In this document: one piece after another, positions 57,900-64,000 of the stretch
How the letters are laid out: every line of letters begins with the position of its first letter
Position numbering within the stretch: the first letter of the stretch is position 1
Source: Dichotomocladium elegans
Lineage: Eukaryota; Mucoromycota; Mucoromycetes; Mucorales; Lichtheimiaceae
Assembly: GCA_025716815.1 (NCBI GenBank)
Contig: JAIXMN010000013.1
Coordinates: 124,001-188,000, forward strand
DNA: 64,000 nucleotides
Direction of reading: 5' to 3'
The notes under the pieces: generated by a model
Databases searched by the model: none
What the model saw: only the letters and a program-made list of their open reading frames with translations
Told to the model about the DNA's origin: nothing
Translations under genes and position numbers: made by a program

Positions 57900-60257
57900 C
57901 TAAGGCGCCCGAAGCAGCTCTTCCTTCCATTGCTCAATTTCGACGAGTTCGTCCTCGGAGAAGCCCTCCTTCTTTGCGAAACTGAGTAAGGTATTAACCG
58001 TCTTTTCGTCAACAAGTGGCCGTGGATCAACTAAGGCATTGGTCGAGTAGCGAGGCCGCATTTCCTCACTCACTATCCGTCGCGCCTCCTCCCATCCGCG
58101 CCGGCTTTTGGACCGGCAAAGGCACTCGACGTACGAGCTATAGTTATTCGTGTTCAATTCAAAGCCGGACCGCTTGAGCTTGCGCCAGATCTCCCGTGCC
58201 TGAGCACTATATCCGTTGTGTCCGCAGCTGTCCAGCAAGATTGACACTGTCGTCTGGTCGATGGCAGTCTCTGGCGCGGAGGACAAGGACAGCGTCTCCC
58301 AGATTTGGAGCACCGTATGTCCGTCGCCGACGCGGTTGTATGCATCCATAAGTGCATTGTATACTGCCGTGTCAGGGTCAAAATACAGATCCATGCGGAT
58401 CAGTTTGTGAATCTGCTCGAGCACATACGCATCCTTATGCTGTGCGCACGCATGAAGCATTGCCGTGTAGACGTTGGCGTCTGGCCGTACCATGGCACGT
58501 CGCATATCATTGAACAGTGCCAATGCCGTCAAAAGCATCGGCTGCGATCGCCCATCGATATTCGCCAAAGGCTCATCATCAACCGTGTAGACAAACCCAG
58601 TCATTGCGCCCTCCTTCATCGCCTGGCCCTTCAGATGGGTCATTGCCGTAATAAGGGTCGTGTAGAAGGTTGTGTCAAGATTAAAACGGGCCTTGCCAGC
58701 GTCAGAGGCGTGCGTGTGCTCTCGTAGTTCATAGTAGATGTCCATGGCATCATCCACAAGATTATCATTGATGTAGGCTAGCATCAGGCTCGTGAAAGTG
58801 GCAATGTCCGCCTTTTTGGAGTTATAACGAAATACTTGGTCGTATAGATTCTGCGCCTGCACAGATCGCCCTTGTTTGGCAAGCCCATTCAGCAGCGCGT
58901 TGTAGCCGAGCGTGTCGAGGGGGATGTTCTTTTTATATTTATCGACTACCGTTAGAATCCGGTCCAGGGCAGCAGAATCTGATCCAGTGGATGGCGCCAA
59001 AGCCGCAATGGAGTTGAGCACCTGCTCATTTGGTTTGATTCGCGCCCGTAGCGTCATCTCATCAAAGAGATCGAGACCTCCTTGTACATTGCCCTCCTTG
59101 ACTTGCGTCGCAATCATGGTGCCATAGGTGATCACATCGGGTGCACAGCCGGCTTTCTGCATGTCGCCAAAGATAAGGAATGCTCGGGCCGGGTTGTTGC
59201 CTTTCAGGCATCCATCGAGAAGGATATTGTAAGTAACCACGTCTGCCTTGAGGTGTGGAAAACGGTTTGGTAATTCATAGTACATATCGAGCGCTCTCTG
59301 GAGGTCATTTGCTCCGCGGATCGTATACGATAGCATGGAGTTGACAGCAAAGAGATCCATAACAGTTGGATCCCTTTCCATGATCTCTTTGCAAACATGG
59401 TCACCCATCGACGTATTTTTTTGTTTGGTGGCAATACCAAGCAAGCTCGTGTAGGTGTAAGCATCCGGCACGATATTCTCAGATCGCATGGCGTCGTACA
59501 GTTCATATGCTTCTTCATCGTTAGTCTCGCCAACAAGACTGATAAGCGTGTTGTATGTGCTCAGGCTTCGACGAATCCCCTTGATCTTCATTTCTTCGTA
59601 CAGAACCAGGGCCCCATGCGCATCTCCAGCCCGCTTGTAGCATCCGAGGAGCGTCTCATAAGTCGCTGTCCGCGGCTTCACACCCGTCTGCTCCATTAGG
59701 TCAAGCACATTATACGCTAAATCGGGTCGCTCATGAACTCCGTACGCGTAAATGAGAGCATGATACTCGACCAGATGCGGCGACAGAGCAAATCGTTGCT
59801 TCATTGTCTGGACAACGTTTCTGACAAACGCCAGATCGCTTTCGCGAGTGCCTTTGCGAGCAATAGAGAGTAGATTGCGGATCGTGTCACGATCAAGCGC
59901 CTCGTTGCCCCGAGCAATGAGTTCATAAGACTTGCGTGCTTGTTGAATGTTGCTTTGCTTAATGGCGTGGACAAGGGTGGCAACTTCGGTAGATGCCTTA
60001 GTCGCGTAATGGGAGGCCGTAAACGGCAATTTCCTTGTACAGGCATTTAGGGAATATATCGGTGTGCTCGCTGCAATGGTTTGGACGCATGATGGGGATC
60101 GCCGTGCAGCAGCGGTGAGGTAGAATGGGCCGAGCTTGGCACCTGTGCGAGGTAACATGAAGGTATTTATTTGTCTGTCCCGAATACTTCCATTGCTTTT
60201 CGTAAGGGCTTGCTTGAATCCCGAAATTTTTTGGCTGGGGGCGGACTGCTTCAGCAA
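57900..60257 (-). CDS. Pentatricopeptide repeat protein, probably mitochondrial
   Basis: Intronless 785-codon frame. PPR proteins bind organelle RNA and act in processing, stability or translation. Repeats of about 35 residues run from roughly residue 160 to 730, for example TATYETLLGCYKRAGDAHGA, STYNTLISLVGETNDEEAYE, VTYNILLDGCLKGNNPARAF, ITYGTMIATQVKEGNVQGGL and LGYNALLNGLAKQGRSVQAQ. The first ATG is at 60257, but the in-frame ATG at 60158 starts MLPRTGAKLGPFYLTAAARR. That is a much better mitochondrial presequence, so it is a likely true start. The C-terminus is acidic (LVEIEQWKEELL). The target RNA is unknown. Confidence 0.92.
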   Translation of the reverse strand: MLKQSAPSQKISGFKQALTKSNGSIRDRQINTFMLPRTGAKLGPFYLTAAARRSPSCVQTIAASTPIYSLNACTRKLPFTASHYATKASTEVATLVHAIKQSNIQQARKSYELIARGNEALDRDTIRNLLSIARKGTRESDLAFVRNVVQTMKQRFALSPHLVEYHALIYAYGVHERPDLAYNVLDLMEQTGVKPRTATYETLLGCYKRAGDAHGALVLYEEMKIKGIRRSLSTYNTLISLVGETNDEEAYELYDAMRSENIVPDAYTYTSLLGIATKQKNTSMGDHVCKEIMERDPTVMDLFAVNSMLSYTIRGANDLQRALDMYYELPNRFPHLKADVVTYNILLDGCLKGNNPARAFLIFGDMQKAGCAPDVITYGTMIATQVKEGNVQGGLDLFDEMTLRARIKPNEQVLNSIAALAPSTGSDSAALDRILTVVDKYKKNIPLDTLGYNALLNGLAKQGRSVQAQNLYDQVFRYNSKKADIATFTSLMLAYINDNLVDDAMDIYYELREHTHASDAGKARFNLDTTFYTTLITAMTHLKGQAMKEGAMTGFVYTVDDEPLANIDGRSQPMLLTALALFNDMRRAMVRPDANVYTAMLHACAQHKDAYVLEQIHKLIRMDLYFDPDTAVYNALMDAYNRVGDGHTVLQIWETLSLSSAPETAIDQTTVSILLDSCGHNGYSAQAREIWRKLKRSGFELNTNNYSSYVECLCRSKSRRGWEEARRIVSEEMRPRYSTNALVDPRPLVDEKTVNTLLSFAKKEGFSEDELVEIEQWKEELLRAP

Positions 60258-61751
60258 ACAAATGAGGAAGATCTCCCATGGGTTGTAAATTTTTATTCAT
60301 CCTTGAGGTCTACTGAAGAGACTTTGAGGAGAACGCATGATAACGCCCGTCCTATATTTCAGACCGCTGAATAAAAGACACGGTGCAGTGGAGGAGCATT
60401 GCAAGTCCATAAGAGCCGTAAAGAAGATGAATGAAGGGCTTGACCCTCTATGGGTATGCAAATATATGAATGTTATTATGACATTTCAAAGTGCTTTCCT
60501 ACAAAACTTTCATGTGGCAACAAGAAATTCGCAGAAGATTCCTAGTGTTGACTTGAGACTGTGGATAATGTAGAATCCACAGCGGCTAATGTTCCTGGAG
60601 GCTCCGCCGCATAGCCTACAGAGTTAAGAAATGTGCAGGACCAGAGGTACTGGATTGACGGTTATGACTGAGAAGATGCCGGTATTTTCCTGGGATTTAC
60701 GCCAAGAGTTGCTTATTCGTCGATAGCAGAGAAAACGAAGAATAACTCTCAGAAGATAAGATTGCGGCACTTCTATGGTACTGTTTAGCAGACTCTTGCT
60801 CGATACTTATTATGCCACATACTATATATTCAGGTACCTCGCTAATAAGTACAAACCTGTGGTCTTGATTCTTAGACTACATTGATAATTCTGGCACTGT
60901 AGAATATCTGTTTTTTTTAAAAAAATCTACTTACATTCTTGAAACGAGCACATGGGTGTTTTTATGGAAGGCATGCCGAAGCTCATTTTCCGAAAAGAAA
61001 CCCATCACACCGATACTTCTATCATTTAATATCTATCATTGCCCTTTAGTACGTCCTCCAATGCATTTACATAGAATAGGTAGGACTTGAAAGTGCTATT
61101 ATTTGTATTACCTTCTCATGCGCTGTCTGTGTTGTATTGAGTGGGGGAGAGCCCGCTGGAGGCACATGTCATTTTTTTCCCTTCTTCTGACAAAAAGGCT
61201 AATATAGGTGAGAAAAGGAGTATGCGCGTACAACCTAATGGAGCTCCATATGGTCGATGGAAAATAGTCCCGATTGTCATATTTGAACAAAAGCACAATA
61301 AATAGGCCAATCACATTCTATGGATGACAAATAGGGTGGGTAATACAATGCTGTTTCGAAACCGCTATCAAAGGAAGTCAATATCGCAGAATACAGATGA
61401 ATTCACGGCAAGAAATCAAACGCATGAGTTATCTGGCAGTATTTAATGGATAACACCAATGTCGTTTATCATATAAAGAAGTGCTATGTGTTAGCAACTT
61501 ACCTGCCAAGCATAGAACTGTCCTCTTTTTTCTCACACGCACACACCTACGCCCAAACCCACGCTCTTGCTCTTGCTGATCCTGTCCCACGGTTTTGAGG
61601 GCTGACAAGGCTGGTCTAATCGCTTTATCTTTTATCTAAGCGAAGGGTGAACTGAATAAAAAGGCACAGTTTTCTCATGACTCTCGCGGAAAGTTCTTTC
61701 CTCTTCTCCTCTTTATATATATATATTTAATCTATCCACCACAGACGTCGT
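60258..61751. other. Intergenic, divergent promoters of PPR and permease genes
   Basis: About 1.5 kb of AT-rich sequence with no supported gene. Short frames on both strands show no domain features. An AT-repeat lies near 61715-61728, close to the permease start, and may be core promoter sequence. Confidence 0.5.
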
Positions 61752-63989
61752 ATGGATCTCTTCTCTAAGACAAAAAATACCCAAAAGAAAGCCAAGAATG
61801 GCACGGCCGAGCTTAACGCAGATGAAGCGCTCCTCCGTGAGCTCGGCTATAACCAGGCATGTTGTTGTAAAGTCACAATTGATACTTTATGCTGATCCTC
61901 TCATGTACGCAGGATTTGAGCCGATCAATCTCTGGATTCTCCAACTTTGCCATCGCCTTCTCGTGTTGCTCTGTCTTGTCAGGGTTGACACCGGTACGTT
62001 TGTTCTCACCCATTGCATCATGTTATTGACGACGGTCCTCATCTATAGATGTGGGGCGACGCTATGACCGATGCCGGTAGTTTGGGTGTTATCTGGGGCT
62101 GGTTTATTACGGGTGTCTTCACAATGGTAGTTGCTTGTTCCTTGGCCGAAATTTGCAGTGCTTATCCTACTACTGGTGGTACGTTGTCATTTTCGTTTTT
62201 GGTATGATAACCTAGCCGCTTTAGCGAAGAACCCAACATGCGACGCTTCATCGGTTAGGTCTTTACTTCTGGACCTCACGCCTTGCTTCCAAGGAGTACA
62301 TGCCCCTTGCATGTTGGTTGACCGGCTGGTTCAACTGGATCGGCCTCTGCTGTACGTAAGCTATGATAACTGTTCTGTTATCAGATTCCAGGCCGCCTTA
62401 TCTTTTACATTTACGTTTAGTTGGTATCACGTCAATCGATTTGGGCCTTTCTCAATTCATTGCTGGAATCATTAACATTTGGTAGGGTATCTGCTGCCGC
62501 TAAACTCTTCTTGATATCTTATCTTCTATGTATCTTCCTAATCAACAGGCAACCCGATGTCGAGACCTCTGTTTACATGCAGTACGGAATCTATATCGGT
62601 ATTCTGCTCCTTCACGGCATCATCAACTCCATTGCTGTCAAGTGGAACGGCGTTATGAACCAACTTGCCTGTATGTATCTATGTTCGACTACTAGCACCC
62701 CTTTCTCTTATGTACTAATCCGTCCCCGTTTTCCCATGCAGTCTGGGTAAACATTCTCGGCATCCTCTTCATAGTCATTGTCGGACTTGCAATCACACGT
62801 CCTCTCGCTACTGGCAGTTTTGTGGTATGGATCTCATGGGCTCTTTCGAAACTTCTCTTCATTAATGACCGTTATGCACTACCTTTCTATAGTTCTCCGA
62901 GTTCTATAACGGGTCGGGTTTCTCGAGCAATGGCTACGCATTCCTTCTTGTCATCCTCCAGTCCCAGTACACCTTATCTGGTTACGACAGCGCTGCACAC
63001 ATGGCTGAAGGTTTATCAATGTTTACAGAAAGGAAGTCCTGTGATATTATGCAGGTCTCATTTACCCAAAGCGTCATTATCTTTTACTAGAAACGAAGAA
63101 TTCGCAGCATGGCTCACCCTTCGGTATCCTGATGGCCGTTGCTGCCAACGCAGTGTGCGGCTTTTTCTTCTTGATCGGGGTCAGCTTCATGGTCAAGAGC
63201 TTTGAGGGTCAGATCGTTAGCGAGGATGCCATCCAACCACAGATGGTACAGGTTTTTGTTGATGGTGTGGGCAATGCATGGACGATGGTGTTCTTGGTCT
63301 TTGTCATGGTCTCTATCTTCTTCTGCGGCAGCAGCTTAACTCTCGGCTCTTCTCGCATGGTCTATGCCTTTGCCCGCGATGGAGCCATGCCTCTGTCAAA
63401 ATACCTTCATAGCCTCGAACCCCGTACGAACAATCCCGTCTATGCTGTATGGTTCAACATCCTTGTTGCAGCCATCGTCGGTGTCCTGTATATGATCAAC
63501 AGCACTGCTTATGAGGCCATCGTCTCTGTTAATACCATTGGTTCGCAACTTTCCTATCTGGTACCCATTTTACTCCGGATCACTGTCGCAAGAGACACCT
63601 TCAAACCTGGTACTAAATCATCTTCGTCGTGAAAAGAAAACCAGAGGTGTTATTGACAATTGTAAATAGGACCCTGGAATCTGGGGCGCTACAGCACTGT
63701 TGTTGGAACCTTGTCTTCATGCTGGCTCATATTTACCTGCTGCCTCTTCATCTGCCCCACCGAGGCTCCTATCACGGCTGATAATATGAATTATGCCATT
63801 GTCCCGTTCGCTTTTATTATGGCTCTCTCGGGCGGGTACTTTGCCATTTGGGGCCGCAAGTGGTTCACCGGCCCTGTTCGAGTCGTCGACGGCCAGGAAG
63901 TTGTTCTCGGTGACGACGATTCATTAGCGTCCTTTACGAAGCAGGACGAGAAGGCGGATTCGAGTGTGCAAGTTCGAGAAAAGAACTAG
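61752..63989 (+). CDS. APC-family amino-acid/GABA-type permease
   Basis: Twelve-helix membrane transporter of the amino-acid/choline/GABA fungal group. The start at 61752 gives MDLFSKTKNTQKKAKNGTAE with DEALLRELGYNQ, the usual cytosolic leader. Later exons: DLSRSISGFSNFAIAFSCCS; MWGDAMTDAGSLGVIWGWFI; LYFWTSRLASKEYMPLACWL; ITSIDLGLSQFIAGIINIW; QYGIYIGILLLHGIINSIAV; NGYAFLLVILQSQYTLSGYD; and GSSRMVYAFARDGAMPLSKY, the conserved APC loop. The exon ending ARDTFKPG joins, across an intron, to PWNLGRYSTVVGT. The acidic tail ends SSVQVREKN at 63989. About ten exons. Substrate is not determined by sequence. Confidence 0.9.
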
Positions 63990-64000
63990 TTTATTATACC

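Overview
The window looks like nuclear DNA of an early-diverging fungus, most likely Mucoromycota. Genes are dense, on both strands, and cut by many short GT-AG introns. The set includes septins, a Rab6-type GTPase, MIC60, a GCP5-like gamma-tubulin complex protein, Rpn13 and a PPR protein. Three decayed copies of one IS630/Tc1-type transposase also resemble elements common in Mucorales. The phylum call rests on gene style and recalled family resemblance, not on a marker gene.

Region 1 (1-16502) has no intact recognisable gene and is dominated by a giant inverted repeat. The left arm (1-5808) and right arm (10920-16377) are near-identical reverse complements around a 5.1-kb unique spacer. Each arm carries a 69/70-bp tandem array (23 copies left, 18 right; the 349-bp difference equals five units), with diverged units at the array edges. 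Each arm also carries a dead Tc1/mariner transposase. On the right, that element's outer terminal inverted repeat lies just past the visible arm edge, so the left arm probably continues off the window. Arm identity is about 98 percent in the outer 0.75 kb and nearly complete further in. The spacer holds a 350-bp MITE with TA target duplications, a perfect-stem hairpin of about 48 bp, and spliced-looking minus-strand coding fragments of unknown function.

Region 2 (16503-28704) holds a SulP sulfate permease, a poorly coding stretch (about 20.2-23.8 kb), a YCK-type casein kinase I, and a transposase pseudogene.

Region 3 (28705-63989) is ordinary gene-rich DNA. In order: a divergent septin; an M17 leucine aminopeptidase divergent from MIC60; a transposase fragment; V-ATPase subunit H; a GCP5/Mod21-like protein; Rpn13; a probably mitochondrial TRM61; an alpha-arrestin with a PPxY motif; an unknown coiled-coil protein; an EF-hand mitochondrial carrier (SCaMC type); Ypt6/Rab6; another transposase fragment; a Cdc11/AspA septin; an intronless PPR protein; and an APC-family amino-acid permease. 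Functional themes are mitochondria (MIC60, carrier, PPR, TRM61, aminopeptidase), cytoskeleton and polarity (two septins, GCP5, CK1), and transport and endomembranes (V-ATPase H, Rab6, arrestin, two permeases). These are independent genes, not an operon.

Hand splicing exposes three in-frame microexons of 14, 19 and 22 nt. It also shows a terminal Rab6 intron whose removal is needed to encode the C-terminal Cys-Ala-Cys prenylation motif.
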